NCBI GenBank assembly: GCA_018399915.1
Contig: JAGYNW010000106.1
Location: 1 to 6,922, forward strand
DNA length: 6,922 bases
Reading direction: 5' to 3'
DNA from: Candidatus Omnitrophota bacterium
Lineage (GTDB): Bacteria; Omnitrophota; Gorgyraeia; Zapsychrales; Zapsychraceae
Below are positions 1 to 5,166 of the stretch, in pieces. A program made the position numbers and the translations under genes. The notes beneath the pieces are model-generated. The model did no database searches. It was not told the DNA's origin and saw nothing but the letters and a program-made list of their open reading frames with translations. Within the stretch, counting starts at the first letter, position 1; every line of letters starts with the position of its first letter.

Positions 1-175
1 CGGTTTAGAAGGCGATTTATCGTCGATTTGGCAAATTTTTTAAATTTCCGCCTAATTCTTTTCTTTCAAATTTATTAATTCTTCCCAAAATTTCCACATC
101 TTTTATTTTCTAGAATCTTTCCCGTCTCAAACAGCATTTTTTAATAACACGGACAGTCACGCCTTTTTAAATTCA

Positions 176-203
176 GTGATGAGTCATGAGTGATCAGTGA
201 TCA
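176..203. repeat. four tandem degenerate heptamers
   Basis: Four consecutive 7-mers are seen on the plus strand: GTGATGA, GTCATGA, GTGATCA and GTGATCA. They are followed by a run of A. The unit is close to self-complementary (TGATCA, TCATGA), so the array can fold on either strand. It lies just beyond the 3' end of the flavoprotein gene. Function is unknown; it could be a microsatellite-like expansion or part of a 3' end signal. Confidence 0.7.
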
Positions 204-204
204 G

Positions 205-230
205 AAAAAAATTGTAAGTGTCCCTACTTA
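205..230 (-). terminator. weak candidate terminator of the flavoprotein gene
   Basis: Read on the minus strand, TAAGT (including the stop codon) pairs with ACTTA across a 6-nt loop. Two further bases and then a run of seven T follow a few bases later. The stem is only 5 bp and A/T-rich, so termination here is an inference from position and the T-run. Confidence 0.3.
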
Positions 231-1292
231 TTGGAAATGTTTGGCCGCAAACCGGTCGACGGTGACCTCGGGCTCAAGCGGCTGTGCGTCCAGCAGAAAT
301 TCTGTCATTTGCCTGGCATAAAAGGGGCCCCAAAGAAGACCTTTGGAGGCAAGCCCGTTAAAGATAGCTACCGCAGGGTGGCGGGGATGAAGGCCTAAGA
401 CAGGCTTTAAATCTTTCACGATCGGTCGCACGCCGGCATTATGCCCGGTCACAGTAAAAGGCCCCGGGATAAACCTTCCCAGGTCGGAAAGGATGGCCTG
501 TTTTCCGGCATCGGTTACAGTGCAATCAAATCTGTCCCATCCATAGGTGGAGCCGACCGTGTAGGTGCCGGGCGCAATCGGAATACACCATTTTCCGCAA
601 CTGATCACGGCATCCGGCAGCAGTCCTGTCCGGGCACGCAAGGTCAAGATCTCTCCTTTGGCAAAATTGAAAGGCAGCCAGTTAAAATACGGATTATTCT
701 GCGCCTGGTACCCCTCAGCAAAGATCACCTTATCAAAGCCTTGACCGCGCCACATTACATGGTCATCATAAACTTGCAGCTCCTTATGATCAAACCGCTC
801 GTTCCATAAACACTCCCGCGAACGGAAATGATCCGTAAAACATTGCATCAATTCGCCTGTGCGGCAATACCCGCCTTGCCGGATCAAAAAGCTGCCTAAG
901 GCATCATTAAGGACGGCGCCGTAATTTCCCGGCGGGAGCCTGTCCCCATAATATTCCTTCAGATGCGTGATGGCGCGCTTGCTTTCCCAGGCGTTCAGCT
1001 CTTTGGCATCACGGAAAAGCCGGATGATATCTTTAGGCTCGAAAAATGTTTGATGGAATTGCTGTTCCAGTTCCTCATAGACAGATTTGGCGAACGGAAG
1101 CAGGCGTTCACACCGGGGGGATAATACAAGGCGTTTGCCGGTAATCGGATTGATCATACCGGCCGCCGCGAAGGAGGAACAGTCTGAATGCGTGTCATCC
1201 ACAATGGTAACCGGCATCCCCCGCTGAAGCAGATTCCAGGCCAAAAAACTCCCGGCCAGCCCCTGCCCGATAATTAAAAATTTTCTTGGCAT
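228..1292 (-). CDS. FAD-dependent oxidoreductase, DAO family
   Basis: A 354-residue protein of the D-amino-acid-oxidase-like flavoprotein superfamily (glycine oxidase, MnmC C-terminal domain and relatives). What is seen: an N-terminal dinucleotide-binding strand-turn-helix GQGLAG (residues 9-14) with acidic D32/D33 at the end of the second strand. After it comes an AAGMINPITGKR segment (43-54) of the kind that follows the FAD site in this superfamily. Near the C-terminus, GVRPIVKDLKP (287-297) and NGLASKGLLWGP (312-323) match the positions where DAO proteins contact flavin and substrate. The length suits a single-domain enzyme. No signal peptide is visible, so it is probably cytosolic. The ATG start is favoured because the FAD fold begins immediately; the Shine-Dalgarno region is poor and lies beside a hairpin. 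The substrate cannot be told: an amine, an amino acid or a modified tRNA base are all possible. There is no functional link to its neighbours. Confidence 0.85.
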   Translation of the reverse strand: MPRKFLIIGQGLAGSFLAWNLLQRGMPVTIVDDTHSDCSSFAAAGMINPITGKRLVLSPRCERLLPFAKSVYEELEQQFHQTFFEPKDIIRLFRDAKELNAWESKRAITHLKEYYGDRLPPGNYGAVLNDALGSFLIRQGGYCRTGELMQCFTDHFRSRECLWNERFDHKELQVYDDHVMWRGQGFDKVIFAEGYQAQNNPYFNWLPFNFAKGEILTLRARTGLLPDAVISCGKWCIPIAPGTYTVGSTYGWDRFDCTVTDAGKQAILSDLGRFIPGPFTVTGHNAGVRPIVKDLKPVLGLHPRHPAVAIFNGLASKGLLWGPFYARQMTEFLLDAQPLEPEVTVDRFAAKHFQ

Positions 1293-1296
1293 ACTC

Positions 1297-1315
1297 GCTT
1301 TTCCCCATGAAAAGC
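1297..1315. promoter_or_regulatory. inverted repeat just upstream of the flavoprotein start
   Basis: GCTTTTC and GAAAAGC form a perfect 7-bp inverted repeat around CCCAT. On the minus strand it ends 4 nt before the ATG of the flavoprotein gene. In the transcript the hairpin would include the only purine-rich stretch (GGGGAAAAG) available as a ribosome binding site. A translational effect is inference. Confidence 0.4.
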
Positions 1316-1521
1316 CGTCATCTTTATAGCCAAATCAGGTAACAAAAAAATATAATGATTCCAACCGCAGTATAAACACTATATTTTACAGATTTCGCAG
1401 CCTTCCTGTTCCTTCCCAGTAAATTTCAAGAGCGATAGCATTAATTTTTTAACCTATTCAAAAAAACAGCAGAAAAAAACCGTATTAAATCCCATAGACG
1501 ATAGACAGCCTGGTTTGATTG

Positions 1522-1858
1522 TTAATCATTCCATTTAAATAATTCCAACTGTGGATCAATTTGTTTTAAATATATTGAGACAAGATCGTGATACTCTTGG
1601 GCACTTTGATTAATCGCTTTGGCTTCACTGGCTGAAATAAAATCAATGGGATGATAAATGCTTTCATTGCGGCGTCGCCTATATCTGTCGATGCGTTTGA
1701 TCAAGTTGTTAAATTCTTTTCCAAGGAATAAACCAGCAACCTGAAAAGTGGTTTTGTGCTGCCAGAAAATTTTGTTTAGCCGAGTGTAAAAGCCCGTTTA
1801 TTATTGATTTATCTACCTTCTGCTCACGCAGTTTTCCGAGTTTAATAAACTCCTTCAA
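1522..1858 (-). pseudogene. HEPN-domain toxin partner, broken by internal deletion and frameshift
   Basis: Two pieces in different frames together read as a HEPN protein. The N-terminal piece starts near a TTG at 1858, overlaps the end of the nucleotidyltransferase gene, and reads KLGKLREQKVDKS then LLHSAKQNFLAAQ. It then runs out of frame and stops after about 48 codons. The second piece continues in another frame, reading QHKTTFQVAGLFLGKEFNNL. It then gives LIKRIDRYRRRRNESIYH, with an R-x5-H HEPN-type active-site motif, and ends at the stop at 1522. The helix normally lying between the SAKxxLxAA segment and HKTT (about 35-40 residues in relatives) is absent, so a deletion of roughly 110 bp most likely caused the frame change. 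HEPN proteins paired with MNT nucleotidyltransferases are RNase toxins. This copy should be inactive unless the C-terminal fragment is translated by itself, for which only a TTG at 1704 is available. The exact start is uncertain. Confidence 0.75.
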
Positions 1859-2429
1859 TAAATTGTTTAAATTTTTGCTCATCTCCGATAATTAGTTGAT
1901 GCTGATTAAGGATTTCTTTAATAAAGCCGCCTTTATTTTGTTTATCTCTAAATTCTTTTTTGGTTGCCCTGTGATAATTAATGTCATGCAAAATGATCTG
2001 CTCAACGCCTTCAAGTGCTTCACTTAAAGCTTGATCGTCACTTTCGCCTATAATGTACAAATCAATGTCTGATTTTCCTTTAAATCCCCCTTTTACATAA
2101 GAGCCGAAAAGAAATGCAAAATCGATTTCAGGCATGTTTTTTAAAGCATTTTGAATCAGGGTACTGATGCCAATGGTTTTATGTATGATGGCCTCTAGTT
2201 CAGGCAGAATCGGATTTTTTTTGTTTAATGTGTATAAAACAAGGTTCCCTTTTTTCTTCAATTGCAGAAAATCATTTGCAAAAAGTTTTTTAAGTTCTCG
2301 TTGCGTTGTTCCAGCTGAAACATGCAGGATCCGGGCAATTTCATTTACATAAAATTCTTTTTCCTGATTATAAATAAACAGGAGGCAAATATTTTTTCGA
2401 ATTTTGGAATTTCCTAATATATTAAGCAT
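1842..2429 (-). CDS. winged-helix MNT-type nucleotidyltransferase (antitoxin-like)
   Basis: A 195-residue two-domain protein. Residues 1-75 look like an ArsR/MarR-like winged helix: FYVNEIARILHVSAGTTQREL is the recognition helix region, and LKKKGNLVLYTLNK is the wing. Residues 95-195 carry a minimal nucleotidyltransferase fold with FLFGSYVKGG (G109-S110) followed by SDIDLYIIG (D121, D123), the GS...DxD catalytic signature of MNT domains. MNT proteins paired with HEPN toxins act as antitoxins, and MntA is known to modify its HepT toxin with AMP. Here the partner directly downstream is a pseudogene, so the protein may survive as a stand-alone DNA-binding regulator. A fair Shine-Dalgarno (GAAAGG, 6 nt before ATG) supports the start. 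The inverted repeats immediately upstream suggest autoregulation. The A+T-rich composition, unlike that of the permease gene, suggests acquisition by transfer. Confidence 0.85.
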   Translation of the reverse strand: MLNILGNSKIRKNICLLFIYNQEKEFYVNEIARILHVSAGTTQRELKKLFANDFLQLKKKGNLVLYTLNKKNPILPELEAIIHKTIGISTLIQNALKNMPEIDFAFLFGSYVKGGFKGKSDIDLYIIGESDDQALSEALEGVEQIILHDINYHRATKKEFRDKQNKGGFIKEILNQHQLIIGDEQKFKQFIEGVY

Positions 2430-2438
2430 TGCAGGCCT

Positions 2439-2477
2439 TTCTCAATCTTGAGAATGATTATTCTCAATAATGAGTAT
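2439..2477. promoter_or_regulatory. candidate operator: two related inverted repeats
   Basis: TTCTCAATCTTGAGAA (2439-2454) is a perfect 7+2+7 palindrome. A second copy, ATTCTCAATAATGAGTAT (2460-2477), shares the left arm TTCTCAAT and is less perfect. Both lie between the candidate -10 box and the ATG of the winged-helix nucleotidyltransferase. Two spaced half-site pairs fit a dimeric wHTH repressor binding its own leader; that link is inference. Confidence 0.55.
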
Positions 2478-2495
2478 AACATAAAAAGCAATTGG

Positions 2496-2525
2496 ATTAT
2501 AGGATAAAAGCAGGGCAAACGTCAT
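2496..2525 (-). promoter_or_regulatory. candidate sigma-70-type promoter of the MNT gene
   Basis: On the minus strand there is a perfect TATAAT -10 box (2496-2501) with ATGACG as -35 (2520-2525; 4 of 6 to TTGACA), spacing 18. The predicted start would fall just upstream of the inverted-repeat operator, giving a leader of about 60 nt. Confidence 0.45.
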
Positions 2526-2581
2526 ACTAGGTGTTCTATATGAATAATTCTGATTTGTCGACGTTGTAAGAAAATGAGATT

Positions 2582-2599
2582 AAAAACTCTTTCAAAGAG
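2582..2599 (-). terminator. weak candidate terminator of the purine permease gene
   Basis: On the minus strand, CTCTT pairs with AAGAG over a TGA loop, extended by a T-A pair if the loop tightens, and T5 follows directly. It lies about 50 nt past the permease stop. The stem is short and A/T-rich, so confidence is low. Confidence 0.35.
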
Positions 2600-2649
2600 A
2601 TAAGATGAATCCCCCTAAATTATCCGGCACAAACCCTTACCTAAACTTA

Positions 2650-3936
2650 TTAGACCACAAAATGGAGCGCGGACAAAAGCGCGATCACCCACATGGCCGG
2701 TTTGATATCGGCAAATTTCAGTAAAATGACCTTTATCAGCACATAAGAGATAAACCCGAAGGCCAGCCCCGTACTGATGCTGTAACTCAACGCGATCATG
2801 ACCATGATCACAAAAGCTGGGAAGCCTTCCTCCAGAACTGTAAAATCAATCTTGCGGATGGACTTCATCATAAAAAATCCGACGAGAATAAGCGCCGGCG
2901 CCGTGGCGTATACCGGAACGATCTCTATCAGCGGAATAAAAAACAAACTGAGGATAAAACAGAATCCGGTCACCATCGCGGTAAGCCCGCTGCGGCCGCC
3001 TTCCGCAATCCCGGCTGCGGATTCGACATAGGTTGTCGTGGTCGATGTTCCGGCTAAAGCGCCCAACATGGTGGCCAATGCATCGACGCGCAAAAGCCTG
3101 CCCAGGCCTTTGATCTGGCCTTTTTCATCAGTCATTTCCGCCTGATGGCAACAGGCTACCAACGAACCCAGGCTGTCAAAAAAATCCATGAAAAACAGCG
3201 CGAACATCGGCCCGGCCAGGCTCCATTTTAAAGCGCCGGTAATATCAAGCTTGAAAAAAACCGGGGTCACATCCCACTGAAAAGAGATCCATTGCTTTGG
3301 CAACGCGACCTTATCAGCCAAAACCGCAAGGATGGTGGCCGTGGCAATCCCCACGATGAACGCGCCTTTTTTGCGCTTGACCTCCATGACCAGCATAACC
3401 AGAAACCCGGCAAACCCGATCCAGGTGCTGGCCGAAAGCGGGCCGGCCGAGACCAGGGTCGCCTCGTTGGCAACAACAACACCCAGGTTGACCAATCCGA
3501 TAAATGTGATAAACAAACCGATCCCGACGGACATCGCCGCGATAAGGGATGGCGGGATGGCTTCGGCGATCTTCTGCCGCACCCCGAAAAATGTAAGGAT
3601 AAAGAAAAACAGGCCGGAGAGAAAAACAATGCCCAAGGCGGTTTGCCAGGAAACCCCCTGCCCGAGCACAAGGGAATAGGCAAAAAACGCGTTAAGGCCC
3701 ATACCCGGCGCCATAGCAATAGGCGCGTTGGTCAACCACCCGGTCAGGATACAGGCAACCGCGCTCACCAAACAGGTAACCGCGATCAGAGCTGTCTTAT
3801 CCATGCCTGTCACCGCCAGGATATTGGCGTTAACAAACACAATGTAGGCCATGGCCAGAAACGTGGTTATCCCGGCGACCACTTCTTTGCTGACAGTGGT
3901 CTTTTTTTCCGGCAATTTAAATAGGTGCGTAAGCAT
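2650..3936 (-). CDS. NCS2-family purine permease, AzgA/PbuG type
   Basis: A 428-residue polytopic inner-membrane protein, very hydrophobic along its whole length, of normal size for the AzgA-like branch of nucleobase:cation symporter family 2. What is seen: an amphipathic N-terminus (FKLPEKKTTVSKEVVAG) entering TTFLAMAYIVFVNANILA (24-41). NAPIAMAPGMGLNAFFAY (70-87) follows, then FFMDFFDSLGSLVA (248-261) and GTSTTTTYVESAAGIAEGG (296-314). The last two contain the acidic residues (D251, D254, E305) that in this family surround the purine and cation. These proteins import adenine, guanine or hypoxanthine with protons; the exact substrate cannot be read from sequence. The gene starts 10 nt after a copy of the palindromic repeat, and AAAGGG 5 nt before the ATG serves as Shine-Dalgarno. 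No purine riboswitch fits in the 46-nt gap upstream, and no own promoter is evident, so it may be read from upstream genes. It is more G+C-rich than the regions on either side. Confidence 0.95.
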   Translation of the reverse strand: MLTHLFKLPEKKTTVSKEVVAGITTFLAMAYIVFVNANILAVTGMDKTALIAVTCLVSAVACILTGWLTNAPIAMAPGMGLNAFFAYSLVLGQGVSWQTALGIVFLSGLFFFILTFFGVRQKIAEAIPPSLIAAMSVGIGLFITFIGLVNLGVVVANEATLVSAGPLSASTWIGFAGFLVMLVMEVKRKKGAFIVGIATATILAVLADKVALPKQWISFQWDVTPVFFKLDITGALKWSLAGPMFALFFMDFFDSLGSLVACCHQAEMTDEKGQIKGLGRLLRVDALATMLGALAGTSTTTTYVESAAGIAEGGRSGLTAMVTGFCFILSLFFIPLIEIVPVYATAPALILVGFFMMKSIRKIDFTVLEEGFPAFVIMVMIALSYSISTGLAFGFISYVLIKVILLKFADIKPAMWVIALLSALHFVV

Positions 3937-3945
3937 AATATCCCT

Positions 3946-3964
3946 TTAGGGCGCAGCGCCCTAA
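3946..3964. repeat. palindromic repeat, copy 1
   Basis: TTAGGGCGCAGCGCCCTAA is a 9+1+9 perfect palindrome around a single A; a folded form has an 8-bp stem with a 3-nt loop. It lies 18 nt after the stop of the upstream lipoprotein gene. It ends 9 nt before the permease start, so its arm abuts the permease ribosome binding site. Confidence 0.9.
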
Positions 3965-3982
3965 TTCTCTATTTTCCTGCCC

Positions 3983-4357
3983 TTACTTTTCGAAAACTTT
4001 AGGCGGTGGTGCTGGCAGAGAATCTATCCATCGACAAGATGATGCGTATGCGTCAAAAGAATCTTTAACAAATTGATGTTTTTCTGAAGGACTTAACTCT
4101 TGTCCACAGTGTTCCAATGCCTTGCGTATAGGAATAACAGGATTTCCTTCATCTGTTCCACAATATATATTAGAGTGAATATCTCCGGCATGGTGTGTAC
4201 TCATATAATCCTTTACACATGCATGAAAGCTGTCTCTGGAGAAGGAAGAAACCATCCCCTGAAAGGCGCCGCCATGGGTAACACTGCCAGTACCGGTGCA
4301 GCCGCTTATGAGTATTAAAAAGTGCGTCATAATGAAAATACCTGCAAATCTTTTCAT
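3983..4357 (-). CDS. small lipoprotein with four extra cysteines, unknown function
   Basis: I do not recognise the family. A 124-residue protein begins with a lipoprotein signal: KR, a hydrophobic stretch (FAGIFIMTHFLILI), then the lipobox LISGC with the lipidated Cys at 20. The mature part has four more cysteines (47, 66, 84, 108), an even number that suits two disulfides in the periplasm. It ends in a Pro-rich tail (LPAPPPK). The helical segments SFHACVKDYMSTHH and RKALEHCGQEL resemble small Cys-paired helical repeats. A good Shine-Dalgarno (GAGAGGAG, about 8 nt before ATG) supports the start. Upstream, 52 nt separate it from the hemerythrin stop; palindromic repeats lie on both sides. Composition and context give no pathway. 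The lipoprotein call is firm; everything beyond it is open. Confidence 0.8.
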   Translation of the reverse strand: MKRFAGIFIMTHFLILISGCTGTGSVTHGGAFQGMVSSFSRDSFHACVKDYMSTHHAGDIHSNIYCGTDEGNPVIPIRKALEHCGQELSPSEKHQFVKDSFDAYASSCRWIDSLPAPPPKVFEK

Positions 4358-4383
4358 GAGTTGACTCCTCTCGTTTAGGCTAA

Positions 4384-4402
4384 TTAGGGCGCAGCGCCCT
4401 AA
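4384..4402. repeat. palindromic repeat, copy 2
   Basis: Same 19-nt palindrome TTAGGGCGCAGCGCCCTAA, here extended to 21 nt by a matching A/T pair at the ends. It begins 7 nt after the hemerythrin stop codon on the minus strand. No T-run follows on that strand, so it is not a standard intrinsic terminator here. Confidence 0.9.
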
Positions 4403-4409
4403 TATATAT

Positions 4410-4811
4410 TTATTTCAGCCCTTTTTCCTGAAAAAACGGGGCATATCTTTTATCCGTCTGCTTGACATGCGTCTGGATCCAGTTCCACAAAAATCCCAGA
4501 AGATCCAGTGTCACCCGATCCGAGGTAAGTTGATTTCTATAATGAAGGACTTCTTCTCTTAACGCGTCATGCTCGTTTTTATGCTGCTCGTATTCATCAT
4601 AATCAAATTCGCGCATATACTTTTCTTCCGCGGAAAAATGATATTCCGTGTATTCCAGCAACCCATCCAGCGTTTTTTCCAGCACGGATCGTCCTTCCCC
4701 TTTTTTCATCGCATCAAAAAGATCGTTCATCAGACCAAGCAATTGTTTGTGCTGTTCATCAATTTCCTCGATCTGCACGCTCAAGGAATCATCCCACCTG
4801 ACCATTTCCAT
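4410..4811 (-). CDS. bacteriohemerythrin
   Basis: A 133-residue single-domain hemerythrin, a four-helix bundle binding O2 at a non-heme di-iron centre. All seven ligands expected for the family are present: H21 in IDEQHKQL, H58 and E62 in YHFSAEEKYM, H77 and H81 in HKNEH, and H115 and D120 in HVKQTD. The N-terminal signature WDDSLSVQIEEID is also typical. No signal peptide or extra domain is present, so it is a soluble cytoplasmic oxygen store, carrier or sensor-type protein. Such proteins are frequent in microaerophilic or oxygen-exposed anaerobic bacteria. A very strong Shine-Dalgarno (AAGGAGG, 8 nt before ATG) fixes the start. A candidate promoter lies at 4886-4915, and palindromic repeat copies flank the gene on both sides. 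Its role with the neighbouring lipoproteins is not evident. Confidence 0.96.
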   Translation of the reverse strand: MEMVRWDDSLSVQIEEIDEQHKQLLGLMNDLFDAMKKGEGRSVLEKTLDGLLEYTEYHFSAEEKYMREFDYDEYEQHKNEHDALREEVLHYRNQLTSDRVTLDLLGFLWNWIQTHVKQTDKRYAPFFQEKGLK

Positions 4812-4843
4812 AATATTCCTCCTTGTTAGGCCGAAATCGCAAA

Positions 4844-4862
4844 ATAGGGCGCAGCGCCCTAA
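4844..4862. repeat. palindromic repeat, copy 3
   Basis: ATAGGGCGCAGCGCCCTAA differs from the other copies by one base at its outer end; the inner TAGGGCGCAGCGCCCTA is intact. On the minus strand it is followed by TATTTTG, giving a poor terminator-like T-run, and lies in the hemerythrin leader, 32 nt upstream of the ATG. Confidence 0.9.
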
Positions 4863-4883
4863 TCCTCCAGCGCCCTAATCCTC
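4852..4883. repeat. tandem duplication of a 16-mer including one arm of the palindrome
   Basis: CAGCGCCCTAATCCTC occurs twice back to back (4852-4867 and 4868-4883). The first copy is the right arm of palindrome copy 3 plus its flank; the second is an arm without its partner. This looks like local replication slippage at the hairpin. Confidence 0.85.
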
Positions 4884-4885
4884 TG

Positions 4886-4915
4886 TTAATATCAGGATCG
4901 CTTCTGTATCGTCAA
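4886..4915 (-). promoter_or_regulatory. candidate promoter for the hemerythrin gene
   Basis: On the minus strand TTGACG (4910-4915) and TATTAA (4886-4891) are separated by 18 bp. A transcript from here would begin at about 4879, inside the tandem 16-mer, and carry palindrome copy 3 in its leader. Confidence 0.4.
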
Positions 4916-4940
4916 CTGTGCCGCGGATACAACATTAACA

Positions 4941-5057
4941 TCAGCGGATCACGGTTTTATGAATGACAGTGGTCGGTCTTCGCCGGACCGGTCTGCGATG
5001 CCTCGCGCACCCACTCACAAAGACCGCCAGCACTAATAAAATAATTAATATTCTCAT
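4941..5057 (-). CDS. 38-residue Arg-rich mini-lipoprotein
   Basis: A very small reading frame. Its sequence begins MRILIILLVLAVFVSGC, a textbook lipoprotein signal with lipobox VSGC and Cys at residue 17. It continues with a short basic tail ARHRRPVRRRPTTVIHKTV and ends IR before TGA. The 21-residue mature part has 7 Arg, 1 Lys and 2 His, and no acidic residue. A promoter with near-consensus boxes (5107-5134) lies about 50 nt upstream, which supports it being a real gene; the Shine-Dalgarno is poor (A-rich leader). A tail this basic, tethered to a membrane, could bind peptidoglycan, lipopolysaccharide or nucleic acid, but that is inference. Entericidin-like and other tiny lipoproteins have similar size; I see no specific match. 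The small size means chance cannot be excluded. Confidence 0.65.
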   Translation of the reverse strand: MRILIILLVLAVFVSGCARHRRPVRRRPTTVIHKTVIR

Positions 5058-5106
5058 GGTTTTTTAATGAATTTTTTAAAAGGTTTGTCGTTGTTTATTG
5101 ATGATT

Positions 5107-5134
5107 ATTATACGCTTGAAAATGATTTTGTAAA
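5107..5134 (-). promoter_or_regulatory. strong candidate sigma-70-type promoter for the mini-lipoprotein
   Basis: On the minus strand TTTACA (5129-5134; 5 of 6 to consensus) and a perfect TATAAT (5107-5112) are spaced by 16 bp. It starts 3 nt after palindrome copy 4, placing the repeat exactly between the end of one gene and the promoter of the next. Confidence 0.6.
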
Positions 5135-5137
5135 TAA

Positions 5138-5156
5138 ATAGGGCGCAGCGCCCTAA
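5138..5156. repeat. palindromic repeat, copy 4
   Basis: ATAGGGCGCAGCGCCCTAA, the same variant as copy 3. It begins 10 nt after the stop of the Cys-rich secreted protein gene. On the minus strand the stem is followed by TATTTATTT, which makes a plausible intrinsic terminator for that gene. Confidence 0.9.
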
Positions 5157-5166
5157 ACCTATATTA

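Noticed and set aside
50..100. A 15-codon frame MWKFWEELINLKEKN on the minus strand
   Set aside because: It is too short, without Shine-Dalgarno or promoter, and in a very A+T-rich gap; chance is likely.
176..210. CRISPR array
   Set aside because: The repeated unit is only 7 bp with no spacers, and no cas gene is in view.
441..809. A plus-strand frame inside the flavoprotein gene
   Set aside because: It is antisense to a convincing DAO-family protein; the composition gives no protein-like features.
3267..3924. Long open frames on both strands inside the permease gene
   Set aside because: They are shadows of the G+C-rich permease reading frame; their translations are low-complexity and rich in Arg, Pro or Lys/Asn, with no family features.
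3937..3982. Purine riboswitch upstream of the purine permease
   Set aside because: The gap is only 46 nt and filled by the palindrome and ribosome binding site; no aptamer-sized structure fits.
4384..4862. The palindromic repeats together with nearby GCCTAAC/GTTTAGGC as further attC sites
   Set aside because: Copy 3 is followed by GGCCTAAC and copy 2 by a GCCTAAAC-like string, which mimic attC cores. However, no second core and no long imperfect stem with extrahelical bases can be built, and the GCCTAAC beside copy 3 merges into the hemerythrin Shine-Dalgarno region.
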